Below, in pieces: positions 34,543 to 43,869 of a stretch of DNA of 64,000 nucleotides (position 1 is the stretch's first letter; each line of letters opens with the position of its first letter). The position numbers and the translations under genes were made by a program. Source of the stretch: an uncultured Chitinophagaceae bacterium. GTDB taxonomy: Bacteria; Bacteroidota; Bacteroidia; Chitinophagales; Chitinophagaceae. Below the pieces are notes generated by a model. That model was not told where the DNA came from. It was given only the letters and a program-made list of their open reading frames with translations, and did not search any database. The stretch lies in the NCBI GenBank assembly GCA_903895845.1, contig CAITVK010000121.1:1-64000 (forward strand), written 5' to 3'.

Positions 34543-37383
34543 CTATTCCAGGCCAACAACTTTTACAACACCTGCAAATCCGCCCCTGCCATTTTCGGCT
34601 TCTATTAATAATGTTAAGTTTCTACTACCCTTTCCGGCAGGAAAAGATACTTTAAAGTCGCCATTCTCTGCATTGGTCTTCGTGCCAATCAATTGTTTAT
34701 CCAACCACACTTCCACCTTTCCTGTTATCGATTTAAAAAGTATCTGTCCGCCCTTTTCACCTTGTTCAGCATAGGGTTTAAAAGTTGTTCTGTACAAAGC
34801 ATACTTGCCATCATTAAATTTTTGAAGGCTTCCTGGTTTAATGGACGACCAGGTATTCATATCATAAGAAGCAACCTCCATGTTGGCATCGGGTTTAACC
34901 GTATAAAAGGGCGAAAGCTTCCACTTGTCAAGAATCAAAGCAGGACCAGACACCGCCACCGATGGAATTTGTTCCGCTTCCTTCACCGTTAAATGAATGC
35001 TCGCCAATTTCAAATTGCCCGAGGTAGCTGTCAACACCACATCCCCCGCACTTGCAGCTTTACTCTGGATAATCACTTGCGCCAATCCATTATACAAGCT
35101 GTATTTATTACCCTTTTCTGGTTCGTGGTTATTGCTGTTGCCATTACCCATCCCAATAATGTTTGCTGGCCCACTTATCTCAAATTCTATTGGCAGATTA
35201 GCCGTTTCCACAGGTCTTCCCTTGGCATCCAATGCCCTGACTGTTACTGGCAAAGCATCCTGACCATCGCCTGCCAAGCTATTTTTGTAAGGTATCAACT
35301 CCAGGCTAACAGGTTCTCCCGCAGTTTCTTCCACAAAGTGAGACACTTCTCTCCCTCCTTTATAACCAACAGCTTCCAGCTTTCCGGGTTGATAAGGCAC
35401 GTAAAAATTATTCATATCATATTTATCTACCTTCTGCTCTCCAATTACTTTACCATTCAGCTTCAACTTTATGGTTTCCGCATTGCTCATCACCATCACA
35501 CGGATATTTTTACCGATGCTGTCTTTGGGCCAGTTCCAATGCGGCACCAACTGCAACACAGGCTGAGATGCAGGTAGCCACTGCGCCTGATGAATATAGA
35601 AAGCCGTCTTGGGGAAACCACACACATCCATACAGCCAAAAACAGAACTAGCAGAAGGCCACTCAAAAGGCTGCGGTTCGCCTCTGTAGTCGAAGCCAGT
35701 CCACACAAAACAGCCCGCCACATACGGCTTCTCATCAACCAATTTCCACGCTACCCTGTGTGTTTCGCCCCATCCTGGCTTAACATCATCATAAGATGCC
35801 AGCACATGCTTCTTCTTATCGCTCACATATTCGCCCCTATTCATCTGTCCCGAAACATCTTCGGAACTCGTGATGGGTTTATTGGGGAACTGTTTGTGGT
35901 AGTTTTCATAACCACCTTGCTGATAGTTGAAACCCACAACATCAACGGCATGCGACACATTAATGGGTGTAAAAAGCCCGCCACTTTGAGCCGCAGTAAC
36001 CGGGCGGCTCGTGTCTAGCGTCTTCACAACCCTACTCATCCGGCGCACCATCTCATAACCATTTTCGGTGCCTTGCATCGGCTCTTCATTAAACACACTC
36101 CACAGAATGATGCTTGGGTGATTTCTATCCCGTCTCACCATCCACTCTAACTGACGCTGATATTCGGGTGAAACATTGAAGTTCCTGTTTTCATCCATCA
36201 CCAGAATTCCGTTTCTATCACAAGCATCCAAGAACTCATTGGACGGCGGATTGTGCGAGCATCTGTTGGCATTCACCCCCATCTCTTTCAGCTTCTTAAT
36301 CCTAAAATCCCACAAGGCATCAGGCACGGCAACACCAACACCTGCATGATCCTGGTGATTACAAGTGCCCTTAATCTTCACCCATTTATCGTTGAGGAAA
36401 AAGCCCGAATCGGCACGGAACTGAATGGTACGGAAACCGCAGGATGTTATCAGGTGATCTACCACTTTCTCCCCTTCATACACAACCGTTTTTACCTGAT
36501 ACAACACAGGATTCTCTAAGGTCCATAAAGTTGGATTATTGATTGAAAGATTTATTTTGGTAATACTTTTATCTAGTGGATTAATGCTTGCAGATTCCGA
36601 CTTTCCCGTGGCTATTACAGTACCGTCATCCTTAATAACCCTCGATTCAACCACATAAGAAGCCGCATCCTTTCCACTATTCTCCACAGTCGCTTCCTCT
36701 GGAATAACCCAACTGCCATTTGCCGTTTTCACCGGCTGCGCAAACACCCCATCCGTAATAATATGTACGGGAGACTGCTTTACCAACCAGGTATGCCTAT
36801 AAATTCCCGCCCCTTCGTACCACCAACCTTCTTGCGTAACTGCATCTACCCGGATGGCGATATTGTTTAGGTCTTCGCCATACTTTGCCATAGAGGTAAT
36901 GTCTATGTAAGACGAAGTATAACCACAAAAATTACGGTGCATGATGGTGCCATTTACCCAGATGGTGCAGTTGGTAGCAATGCCATCAAACTGAAGCTCT
37001 ATATGCTTTCCCTTATCGGCGGCATCCAGTTTAAAGTTGCGGCGATACCATCCAATCCCCCTCTTTCGGTAGCCTTGAGTAGGGTTTTCGGTACTGTCGT
37101 ACGCTGTTTCCACGGCCCAGTCGTGGGGAAGATTCAGCAAGCGCCATTTTGTATCATCATACTCTGGGTCGGCAGCGCCCCACGCCTTTCCGGCCTTGGC
37201 ATTTGGATAACTCATGTTCTGCCCTCTGATGATAGGGAAGGGAATATCGCCCAGATTAAACCGCCAGCCATTGTCTAGCGACAACCGTTCGTGCGGAGCA
37301 GCGTTAATTGTACTATTTGTTTGAGCAATTACTGAAGTACCAATCAGCATTAAAGCAAGCAGTGAGAAGCAAACGTTTTTCAT
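34543..37383 (-). CDS. GH2 family beta-glycosidase (beta-galactosidase-like)
   Basis: 946 residues with a Sec signal (...GTSVIAQ). Sugar-binding domain (about 35-210), Ig-like domain (about 215-325), then the TIM barrel with acid/base Glu433 in LWSVFNEEP and nucleophile Glu508 in TSSEDVSG. C-terminal Ig-like domains follow, DUF4982 type around 610-690 (GNWPK-like HWNWPKDSIG) and a last domain ending near 946. Secreted GH2 enzymes of this layout cleave beta-galactosides or beta-glucuronides. A minus-strand TAGATTTG box at 37406-37413 lies 22 nt upstream of the ATG. It precedes GH105 in the minus-strand direction but is separated from it by the array C cassette. Confidence 0.93.
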   Translation of the reverse strand: MKNVCFSLLALMLIGTSVIAQTNSTINAAPHERLSLDNGWRFNLGDIPFPIIRGQNMSYPNAKAGKAWGAADPEYDDTKWRLLNLPHDWAVETAYDSTENPTQGYRKRGIGWYRRNFKLDAADKGKHIELQFDGIATNCTIWVNGTIMHRNFCGYTSSYIDITSMAKYGEDLNNIAIRVDAVTQEGWWYEGAGIYRHTWLVKQSPVHIITDGVFAQPVKTANGSWVIPEEATVENSGKDAASYVVESRVIKDDGTVIATGKSESASINPLDKSITKINLSINNPTLWTLENPVLYQVKTVVYEGEKVVDHLITSCGFRTIQFRADSGFFLNDKWVKIKGTCNHQDHAGVGVAVPDALWDFRIKKLKEMGVNANRCSHNPPSNEFLDACDRNGILVMDENRNFNVSPEYQRQLEWMVRRDRNHPSIILWSVFNEEPMQGTENGYEMVRRMSRVVKTLDTSRPVTAAQSGGLFTPINVSHAVDVVGFNYQQGGYENYHKQFPNKPITSSEDVSGQMNRGEYVSDKKKHVLASYDDVKPGWGETHRVAWKLVDEKPYVAGCFVWTGFDYRGEPQPFEWPSASSVFGCMDVCGFPKTAFYIHQAQWLPASQPVLQLVPHWNWPKDSIGKNIRVMVMSNAETIKLKLNGKVIGEQKVDKYDMNNFYVPYQPGKLEAVGYKGGREVSHFVEETAGEPVSLELIPYKNSLAGDGQDALPVTVRALDAKGRPVETANLPIEFEISGPANIIGMGNGNSNNHEPEKGNKYSLYNGLAQVIIQSKAASAGDVVLTATSGNLKLASIHLTVKEAEQIPSVAVSGPALILDKWKLSPFYTVKPDANMEVASYDMNTWSSIKPGSLQKFNDGKYALYRTTFKPYAEQGEKGGQILFKSITGKVEVWLDKQLIGTKTNAENGDFKVSFPAGKGSRNLTLLIEAENGRGGFAGVVKVVGLE

Positions 37384-37722
37384 GAAGCTATTTTTCGTTG
37401 AGACGCAAATCTAAGTATAAAGTTTAGTAGTGTATCCAAGACATTTAACGGGGAGAGGAGGTTGAAAATAATAGTTTCTATTAATCAGAATATAAAGACT
37501 AATGTTGCTGAACAGAGCAGTAAAGAAAAGTCTCGCTCCACACAGATAGACATTCGGCATTCGTTTCATTTCCATAAATCTTCTTGTATTATAAGGCAAG
37601 AAATTCTAAGCTACCAAACATCAATTTACAGATAGTCAATCATTCATTCAGCAAGTACACTCAGCCCAAAAGCGTTTAGCATTGTTTCGCTATGCTTTTG
37701 ATTTGATTTAGAGATAAATAAA

Positions 37723-37974
37723 AAGATTTGCTATAACACGAGTTCTCGTGGCAGGGCAAATTCGAAGATTCGTTGTAACACGAGTTCTTGCGACAGGGCA
37801 AATTCGAAGATTTACTATAACACGAGTTCTCGTGGTAGGACAAATTTGAAGATTCATTGTAACACGAGTTCTTGCGACAGGGCAAATTTGAAGATTCACT
37901 GTGACACGAGTTCTCGTGACAGGGCAAATTCGAAGATTCATCGTAACACGAGTGTCGGTGTTGGTACAAATACA
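37723..37974 (+). repeat. Array C: 42-bp (2 x 21) tandem repeats with hairpin cores
   Basis: Five good units plus a degenerate sixth, each 42 bp, no indels (starts at 37723, 37765, 37807, 37849, 37891, 37933). Each contains a dyad: CACGAGTTCTCGTG in units 1, 3 and 5, and a broken variant with CTTGCG in units 2 and 4, so perfect and imperfect hairpins alternate. The rest is AGGGCAAATTCGAAGATT with a few C/T and A/G changes. The array ends about 50 bp before the linked ATG. Reverse-strand ORFs through it are repeat artefacts. Confidence 0.88.
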
Positions 37975-38020
37975 TTTAATATTATCAAAATTAGTATAAT
38001 CATTCTTTAAAACAATAAAA

Positions 38021-38980
38021 ATGGATTTAGCTTGGAAATACATAGACGATCAATTTGTACAAGTAACACGAGATAGCGTAAAGCGATCCATCATACTAAG
38101 CACCTTTCACAACAATGCGCTCTTCACACTATCAACAAAGTATCCGTTACTATTGACATTGTACAACAGATACCACCCATTGCACCTAGCCCTAATCCAA
38201 AGCAACAACCAACGCACAAGTTCGGGTAGCTTGCAACAGGGCGACAGGCTGACGGTGATGCAAGATTACGCTGCTGCCAAACTATTGCTGACGGAAGAAT
38301 GGATGCCAGTGATATTGGGGCTTCATAAGAAAACATCTCCTCGTTATCTGGCCATTTTTCCTGATGGACTGAAAGATTTTAACAGGGGCGGCATTGATGA
38401 TAAGATTGAAGCCTTTGATGTGTTGAGCAAAAATATAGGCGACGAACCTGCACTCGCCTCCATCAAAGCACTTGTTGATAGTACCTACGCTTCGCTACTA
38501 GTGGTGAGGAATACGCAAAGCAGCGCAAAGACGACGTCCTCAGACGATAGTACTACTTTGGAGGATGCGCGCCTGGCTGCCATGAGTATGCAATACCGAA
38601 ACATGGCCTTCATAGTAGATAATTTTTACGAAACGCGAGAAGCTATGTGTGCCCTTATTTTCGACTTGGTAACACTGCGCGAAAATCCGCAAACCATCTT
38701 TACAGGGAAGGTATTAGCAGGAGAATCAAGTAACATACTGGCACATACTTTCCTTGCTGCCGATGAAGTTGCTGTGAAAATAGTAGGTTCCGGCACCTTT
38801 AAACTACGCCTTTCCTCCTCCGCTTCAGGAACGGATAGCGCAGCGGTTTTAGTAACTGCAAACATCAAGCAAAAGATAACCATCAGTGCTTTCGACATCA
38901 CCAACTATGCCCTTCACCGCTATTTAAATGTAGAAAATTTATCTGGCAACGCAGGAAGTTATCGGGTGCAGCTACTATAA
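38021..38980 (+). CDS. Array-linked ORF C: orphan helical protein with beta C-terminus
   Basis: 319 residues, no signal peptide. Residues about 1-230 are predicted alpha-helical (repeated patterns such as KIEAFDVLSKNIGDEPALAS, ALVDSTYASLLVVRN and MAFIVDNFYETREAMCALIF). About 235-319 form a small beta domain (VAVKIVGSGTFKLRLSSSAS, TISAFDITNYALHRYLNVEN) ending in YRVQLL. No known family recognised. The helical-then-beta plan is the same as in the other array-linked ORFs, though longer. It runs against the flanking minus-strand GH2 and GH105 genes. Confidence 0.75.
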   Translation: MDLAWKYIDDQFVQVTRDSVKRSIILSTFHNNALFTLSTKYPLLLTLYNRYHPLHLALIQSNNQRTSSGSLQQGDRLTVMQDYAAAKLLLTEEWMPVILGLHKKTSPRYLAIFPDGLKDFNRGGIDDKIEAFDVLSKNIGDEPALASIKALVDSTYASLLVVRNTQSSAKTTSSDDSTTLEDARLAAMSMQYRNMAFIVDNFYETREAMCALIFDLVTLRENPQTIFTGKVLAGESSNILAHTFLAADEVAVKIVGSGTFKLRLSSSASGTDSAAVLVTANIKQKITISAFDITNYALHRYLNVENLSGNAGSYRVQLL

Positions 38981-38989
38981 GTAGTGCTG

Positions 38990-39057
38990 AGTGATGAGTT
39001 ATAAGTGATGAGTTAGCCGCGCCTAAACTTATAACTCATCACTTATAACTTATCACT
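38990..39057. repeat. Intergenic word repeat (TGATGAGTTATAAG family), inverted, overlapping the GH105 3' end
   Basis: AGTGATGAGTTATAAGTGATGAGTT (left) and AACTTATAACTCATCACTTATAACTTATCACT (right) can pair into a long hairpin between convergent genes. The last codons of GH105 (S-D-K-L-stop) are encoded inside the right arm. Confidence 0.6.
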
Positions 39058-40212
39058 TGCTTTCGCTTTCCTTTCCTCATACGCCTGCTCGAACATGGAG
39101 AAAATGCCGATGCCGAAGTCGTTGCCTTCAACTTGTTTGCGATGATAATAGTAATTTTTGTCGCCGATGCAAGTGCCAATGCATATTCTTGTAGGCACCA
39201 GATACTGGCTTCCTTCCTTGCGGAGACTATACTTCCTAAGACCTTCATAAGCCTTATTCACCACAGGCAAAAAGGTGTTGGCAGGGAGGATATGCAGGTT
39301 GATACCCTTTAAAATAGTATAGGCAAACATAGCAGTACAGCTACTTTCCTGAAAATTTAGCGAATCTGTTGGGTGAACCGGCAACTGACACCAATGCCCG
39401 GTCTCCTTGTTTTGAAGCGCAGGAAGGTTGGCAGTCATCCTCACTAAATCTGCTTTCAAAATGGGATAATAAGGAGAGCTTTTTGGAACGATGGCAAGTG
39501 CATCAGCAAGCGTCATCAGTATCCAACCATTACCCCTTCCCCAGAACTCATGGTTTTTGCGCTCAGGATTCATATCCCAACCAATCTGGCAGCAAGAATC
39601 GTCATATTCTCGGTTCTCTTCATTCCAACCGTGTACCCAAAAGCCTGTTTTCTTGTCCGCCAACACGTTCTTATGAATGGTATATTGTTGCATGAAGTCA
39701 TCCAGATACTTCGTGTCGCCCGTTAGTTTATACATCTCAAAAAAATACTGTGCCAGCATATACACCGTGTCATCCCATAGCTGCGCAATGTTTGCACGAT
39801 GAGATACACCGCCATTTTTTGTCTTGATAATATGCTGATAGTCGTTGTAAATAGCCAACGCCTTCTGCTTGTATTTCTCATCCTTGGTCTTTTCAGCCAA
39901 AAATGCCATGCCCAAACCAGATACGATATCGTTGGGCGTAGTACCATTGGCTTTGGTATAGTTTAGGTCCATCGCAGTCTTGATATAATCAAAATATCTT
40001 CCTTTTTCCGTCTCGTTACTGCCCTGATATTTGGTGTAAATAGCCTTCAGGAGAATAGCTTGCGACCAACCCCAGCCATATTTATTGGCAGGAACCTTCA
40101 CCTCCATACCATAATTGATGATTGAATCGGAAAGCTTTTGAGCCATAGAATAATGACCCAGCAGCAACATGGAAATTAGAACAGGAAGAAGTTTTGTACG
40201 CATTTTTTTCAA
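39043..40212 (-). CDS. GH105 unsaturated rhamnogalacturonyl hydrolase
   Basis: 389 residues with a signal peptide (...GHYSMAQ). (alpha/alpha)6 barrel with catalytic Asp in QLWDDTVYM (Asp148) and the GH105 motif FWGRGNGWILMTLADAL. It hydrates and removes unsaturated galacturonyl or glucuronyl ends left by polysaccharide lyases. A TATATTTG box on the minus strand at 40256-40263 lies 43 nt upstream of the ATG. Its presence suggests that lyase-type degradation of uronic acid polymers takes place. The start agrees with the signal peptide. Confidence 0.93.
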   Translation of the reverse strand: MKKMRTKLLPVLISMLLLGHYSMAQKLSDSIINYGMEVKVPANKYGWGWSQAILLKAIYTKYQGSNETEKGRYFDYIKTAMDLNYTKANGTTPNDIVSGLGMAFLAEKTKDEKYKQKALAIYNDYQHIIKTKNGGVSHRANIAQLWDDTVYMLAQYFFEMYKLTGDTKYLDDFMQQYTIHKNVLADKKTGFWVHGWNEENREYDDSCCQIGWDMNPERKNHEFWGRGNGWILMTLADALAIVPKSSPYYPILKADLVRMTANLPALQNKETGHWCQLPVHPTDSLNFQESSCTAMFAYTILKGINLHILPANTFLPVVNKAYEGLRKYSLRKEGSQYLVPTRICIGTCIGDKNYYYHRKQVEGNDFGIGIFSMFEQAYEERKAKASDKL

Positions 40213-40255
40213 GTGTTTTTAAAGTGTTGTTTATGAATGGTTACTATTTAGACCC

Positions 40256-40263
40256 CAAATATA
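40256..40263 (-). promoter_or_regulatory. -7 box TATATTTG of the GH105 gene
   Basis: Exact TAnnTTTG on the minus strand; the -33 region is weak. Confidence 0.5.
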
Positions 40264-40317
40264 ATTAGTCGTCCCTATCCCTTTGCCTATCCCCTCTTTT
40301 CCTCCTTGTCCTCCTCG

Positions 40318-41343
40318 TTATTTCTTACCCTTCGGAATCCAGCTTGGCACGTCCGAAACACGAAGCGTCGGTTCTCCTTTCAGGTACCCAAGGTGAGTTA
40401 GGAATTTGTCCCCTTCGGTAATAGCACTCACCACCTGTTCCTCCGTAGCAGTATAATTTGTACACACAAAAGCGTGACGCGTATTGGGAAGCAGCAGCAC
40501 GGTGCAGTTGTTACCTGCCTTTTTCATGGCATCTGTAAAGCGCACCGACTGCTCGCTAGGGATTACTTTATCGGCTAATCCATGCAGTATTAAACAGGGA
40601 GGCAAACCCGGTTTCACATAACTAATGGGAGAGAAAGTGCGCGCTAGTTGCCAATCCTCAGGCTTGATAGACGCAGAATCGAGCGCCTTTATGTTCTGAA
40701 TCTTATCGCTCAATACATTCTTCACCAAAGGATATACCGTCATGTCCACACACGGGTTGTAAAGCACCATGGCATTGGGTTTCGCACTGATGGAAAGATC
40801 GTCGGCAGCGTCGTCAAACCCATCCATTGTACCCAACGCACCCGCAAGGTGACCACCAGCAGAATCGCCCAACACGATAATCTTGTCGGGGTCTATGTTT
40901 AATTCTTTAGCGTGTGTACGAATGAAACGGATGGCAGATTTGCAATCGGAAAGACACTCGGCAAGCCCTGTACCACCAAACTTAATCAGGCGATATTCGA
41001 TGCTGAAACCAACGGCACCACGCTGTGCAAAATATTTGGCGTGTGCAAAGAAGGAACTGGCAGTGCCACTCGTCCAGCCACCACCATGTATCCAGATAAT
41101 GGCAGGGTATTTCTTACCGGGCTTTGCATCGGCAGGCTTGCTGTAATAAATCTTCAGGGTAGTATCTTTTGTCGATTTAAAAAACATCTCCTGCATGGGA
41201 GGCGTGGCTTGCAAAAGAGTGCGAAGGGTGACGGTATCTTTTTGTTGAGTGAAAGTTTTATCAATAATCCTACCCTCATTTGAGTACGCAGAGAGGATAC
41301 TACCCATCACCAAAATCGTTAGAAGAAAGCTTTTCATATTCAT
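40318..41343 (-). CDS. Alpha/beta-hydrolase esterase, secreted
   Basis: 341 residues with a signal peptide (MKSFLLTILVMGSILSAYS). Oxyanion motif IWIHGGGW (HGGG), nucleophile elbow LGDSAGG (Ser161), acid Asp in ILHGLADKVIP and His in TRHAF. This is the HSL/carboxylesterase type that often acts as an acetyl or feruloyl esterase near glycosidases. It lies 105 bp upstream of GH105 on the same strand, so shared expression is possible. It probably removes acetyl groups from the polymer. Confidence 0.88.
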   Translation of the reverse strand: MNMKSFLLTILVMGSILSAYSNEGRIIDKTFTQQKDTVTLRTLLQATPPMQEMFFKSTKDTTLKIYYSKPADAKPGKKYPAIIWIHGGGWTSGTASSFFAHAKYFAQRGAVGFSIEYRLIKFGGTGLAECLSDCKSAIRFIRTHAKELNIDPDKIIVLGDSAGGHLAGALGTMDGFDDAADDLSISAKPNAMVLYNPCVDMTVYPLVKNVLSDKIQNIKALDSASIKPEDWQLARTFSPISYVKPGLPPCLILHGLADKVIPSEQSVRFTDAMKKAGNNCTVLLLPNTRHAFVCTNYTATEEQVVSAITEGDKFLTHLGYLKGEPTLRVSDVPSWIPKGKK

Positions 41344-41559
41344 TTATTAATACAGACCATTGTTTTTGGGAAGGTTTAAAGTAGGCAATCTAGGCAAGTA
41401 ATTTCTTTTAGAATGAGGACAGCAGGTTGTTATTGAAAACTGATTATCCCATTAAAATTATTGCAGTGGTAAAATTAGTAGCGGTAGATCAGGTGTAGAA
41501 GCCTGAATGCTTCTAATTGTGGTTTGTATGTTGAAGTGGGGAGGTGAAATCTGTTTAAT

Positions 41560-42387
41560 TTACTCGTTTACGGTATAGATGTCAATGCCATCCTTGGTTA
41601 GGATGTAGCAAAGGTTTTGGCGTTGTACTATTTTCTTTGCATTTGCAATGCTGATGCTAGGTCTCGCTTGTTGAAAATGCATGTCCTTGGGACGTTCGGC
41701 ATAGAAAAAAGTACTGTCATGTCCCTTCAGGAAGCCATCAAATACCTGCACATCCTGCCACTGGTAAACGGGATATTGCGACTTGAAGCCACCATAATAA
41801 TCAAAGACTTTCCACCCACCCTTTGGATTGTACAGATACAGCAACCCATTCATATCGAGGATGGTTTGGGGTGTAAAACCTCCATCAAACAATAAACGGA
41901 AATCGGGGGTTTCCAGTAGCAGGTTACCGCTTTCATCAATCTTCTTCAGCTTGTTATCTACCTCATCAAACAACCAGATTTTGTTGTCGTAACTCTGTGC
42001 AATTGCCTTCACCTGCAAATAGCCTTGTTGGGAAAGGTCAATCGTGTTTCTATTATTCAGTTGCCTGTCGAGCATCAGGATGGTATTGAAGTCCTTATAG
42101 TAAACCAGCACTTTCAGGGGGTTACTAACGTCTATAGAATAGATGTCGCCGAAGCGTTTACTATCATTAAAGACGGCAATACTATCGAGGTTGTAATTCA
42201 AGGTTTTGAGTTGATTAGAAGCCGTAATCAAATAGATGTTTCCCATGTTATCAACCGAGAAATTTGTATATGAACCCTTAATGGTTTGCGTCAATTTGAA
42301 GGGAAGCAATGTATCAGGGGAAGCCTTGATTGAATCAACTGCAAGCAAAGTAAAAAGGACAACAAAGAGTGTCTTGAAAACCTTCAT
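41560..42387 (-). CDS. Secreted beta-propeller-like protein
   Basis: About 275 residues from the ATG at 42387 (MKVFKTLFVVLF); an upstream in-frame start overlaps the lpxH-like gene and adds an unlikely N-terminus. Signal peptide ...AVDSIKA. Repeated motifs such as NFSVDNMGNIYLITASNQL, YSIDVSNPLKVLVYYKDF and IWLFDEVDNKLKKIDESGNL look like propeller blades, as in NHL/6-bladed families. No catalytic motif. A family III intergenic word (GCCTTTGTGGC) lies in its leader. Confidence 0.7.
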   Translation of the reverse strand: MKVFKTLFVVLFTLLAVDSIKASPDTLLPFKLTQTIKGSYTNFSVDNMGNIYLITASNQLKTLNYNLDSIAVFNDSKRFGDIYSIDVSNPLKVLVYYKDFNTILMLDRQLNNRNTIDLSQQGYLQVKAIAQSYDNKIWLFDEVDNKLKKIDESGNLLLETPDFRLLFDGGFTPQTILDMNGLLYLYNPKGGWKVFDYYGGFKSQYPVYQWQDVQVFDGFLKGHDSTFFYAERPKDMHFQQARPSISIANAKKIVQRQNLCYILTKDGIDIYTVNE

Positions 42388-42434
42388 TCTTCTTTGTGCC
42401 CTTGCGCCTTTGTGGCAAGATTTATTATATAATG

Positions 42435-43193
42435 TTAGTCTTCCCATTTGTGGAGTTGCATATCATTTCCATCGAAGGAAGCATAAGTGAAGGTCCGTAT
42501 CCAGTCGCCGAGATTTATATACCTACTTGTTTCGGTCAGTTTGAAGTCGATAGGAAAATGACGATGTCCAAACACAAAGTAGTCGTAGTGTTCCTTTTGT
42601 AGTACTTCTTTGCAGAATAGAATCAGCCATTCTTTGTCTTCTCCTAGAAAATGTTCGTCGCTTGTACCCGTCTTCTCTTTACTTTTTCTACTTAAGTAAT
42701 TCGCCAAGCCCATCCCTAAGGTTGGGTGAAGTTGTCCGAAAAGCCAATGGCACACGGGGTTACGGAATATCTTTTTAATGAACTTATACCCATGATCTCC
42801 CGGGCCTAAACCATCCCCATGACCTATGTAAAAGGCTTTGTCATTGAACTGGAAGGTCTTTGGGTGATGATATACTGGGATGTTGAGTTCTTTTTCGAAA
42901 TATCCGCTCATCCACATATCATGATTGCCCACAAAGAAATGAATAGGGATTCCGCTATCTGTTATCTCGGCCAGTTTTCCTAATAATCGGGTATAACCCT
43001 TTGGCACAACGGTCTTGTATTCATACCAGAAGTCGAAGATGTCTCCCACAATAAAGATGGCCGAAGCATCTTTCCGTATAGATTCCAGGAATTGTACCAC
43101 CTTCTTTTCACGTACCAAACTTCTTTCATGATCGGGCGCACCCAAATGAAAGTCGGATAGAAAGTATATCTTTTTAGAAGGAGGTATTTGCAT
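42435..43193 (-). CDS. lpxH: UDP-2,3-diacylglucosamine diphosphatase family metallophosphoesterase
   Basis: 252 residues. Calcineurin-like metal motifs FLSDFHLG, GDIFDFW, FVGNHDMWM, YIGHGDGLGPGDHGY and FGHRHFP. The LpxH features (SDFHLG, DFW, GHGD) fit the lipid A pathway hydrolase that removes UMP from UDP-2,3-diacylglucosamine at the inner membrane. It ends NLGDWIRTFTYASFDG. The paralogue at 29195-30072 is frameshifted, so this is the only intact copy in the window. Confidence 0.88.
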   Translation of the reverse strand: MQIPPSKKIYFLSDFHLGAPDHERSLVREKKVVQFLESIRKDASAIFIVGDIFDFWYEYKTVVPKGYTRLLGKLAEITDSGIPIHFFVGNHDMWMSGYFEKELNIPVYHHPKTFQFNDKAFYIGHGDGLGPGDHGYKFIKKIFRNPVCHWLFGQLHPTLGMGLANYLSRKSKEKTGTSDEHFLGEDKEWLILFCKEVLQKEHYDYFVFGHRHFPIDFKLTETSRYINLGDWIRTFTYASFDGNDMQLHKWED

Positions 43194-43237
43194 TGATTAT
43201 GTAAGTTATAATCTATTATATTAAGATGAAAGTGGTG

Positions 43238-43867
43238 TTATCCTTCAATCAGGAAGCAGAAAACCTCTTTAGGGCCGTGAACACCCACTACGAGTGTTTT
43301 CTCAATATCAGCTGTTCTGCTTGGCCCTGTAGCCAAGGATATTAAAGAGGGTAAATTGCCTTTGTACTTAGTTTTCAATAACTGCAAACCATCCTTTATA
43401 TCGAACACCAACTGACTGGTGTAGGCAATACAGATGTGAACGGGCGCATATACACTTACGGTTCTACCGCTTTGTTCTGCTGAACTTAAAAGGATGCTTC
43501 CTGTTCTTGCCACTAGGGCTTCGCAGGTGGTGATAGAAGCATCGCAGCTTTTTAAATCAGTTGAACTGAGGTTAGAGAAACCATTGTTTTGAAGGCTTTC
43601 CTTTAAAGCATCCTCAACACAATAGATGTTATCCCACTTTCTTACAGCAGCCAACTCATTCAGGTTAGCGACCAACTCCTCCGCAGAGCCACAGTAGACA
43701 AACTTACCTTGAAGTTGGGAGAAATTCTCTGCAAACTTCAACTCCAAATCGTCTTTCTCTGCTTCAAATATCTCTTTGTCAGCATTCGTTGATACAAACG
43801 GAACAGGCACTCTAGTAGTGAGTGCCTGCCTTATCTTGCTTAATATCTTTTCTCTTGAATTGCTCAT
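43238..43867 (-). CDS. LUD domain protein (LutC/YkgG family)
   Basis: 209 residues with the LUD features EAKDDLELKFAENFSQL-like N-terminal helix, ITTCEALVARTGSILLSS and LATGPSRTADIEKTLVVGVHGP. LutC takes part in the LutABC lactate-oxidising complex, but lutA and lutB are absent here. It starts 3 bp from the ftsH stop, so it is likely co-transcribed; this ftsH-LUD order is common in Bacteroidota. Confidence 0.87.
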   Translation of the reverse strand: MSNSREKILSKIRQALTTRVPVPFVSTNADKEIFEAEKDDLELKFAENFSQLQGKFVYCGSAEELVANLNELAAVRKWDNIYCVEDALKESLQNNGFSNLSSTDLKSCDASITTCEALVARTGSILLSSAEQSGRTVSVYAPVHICIAYTSQLVFDIKDGLQLLKTKYKGNLPSLISLATGPSRTADIEKTLVVGVHGPKEVFCFLIEG

Positions 43868-43869
43868 CT

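Noticed and set aside
37676..38043. Minus-strand Cys/Arg-rich repeat ORFs
   Set aside because: Frames through array C; period 42 is a multiple of 3, so they stay open by chance.
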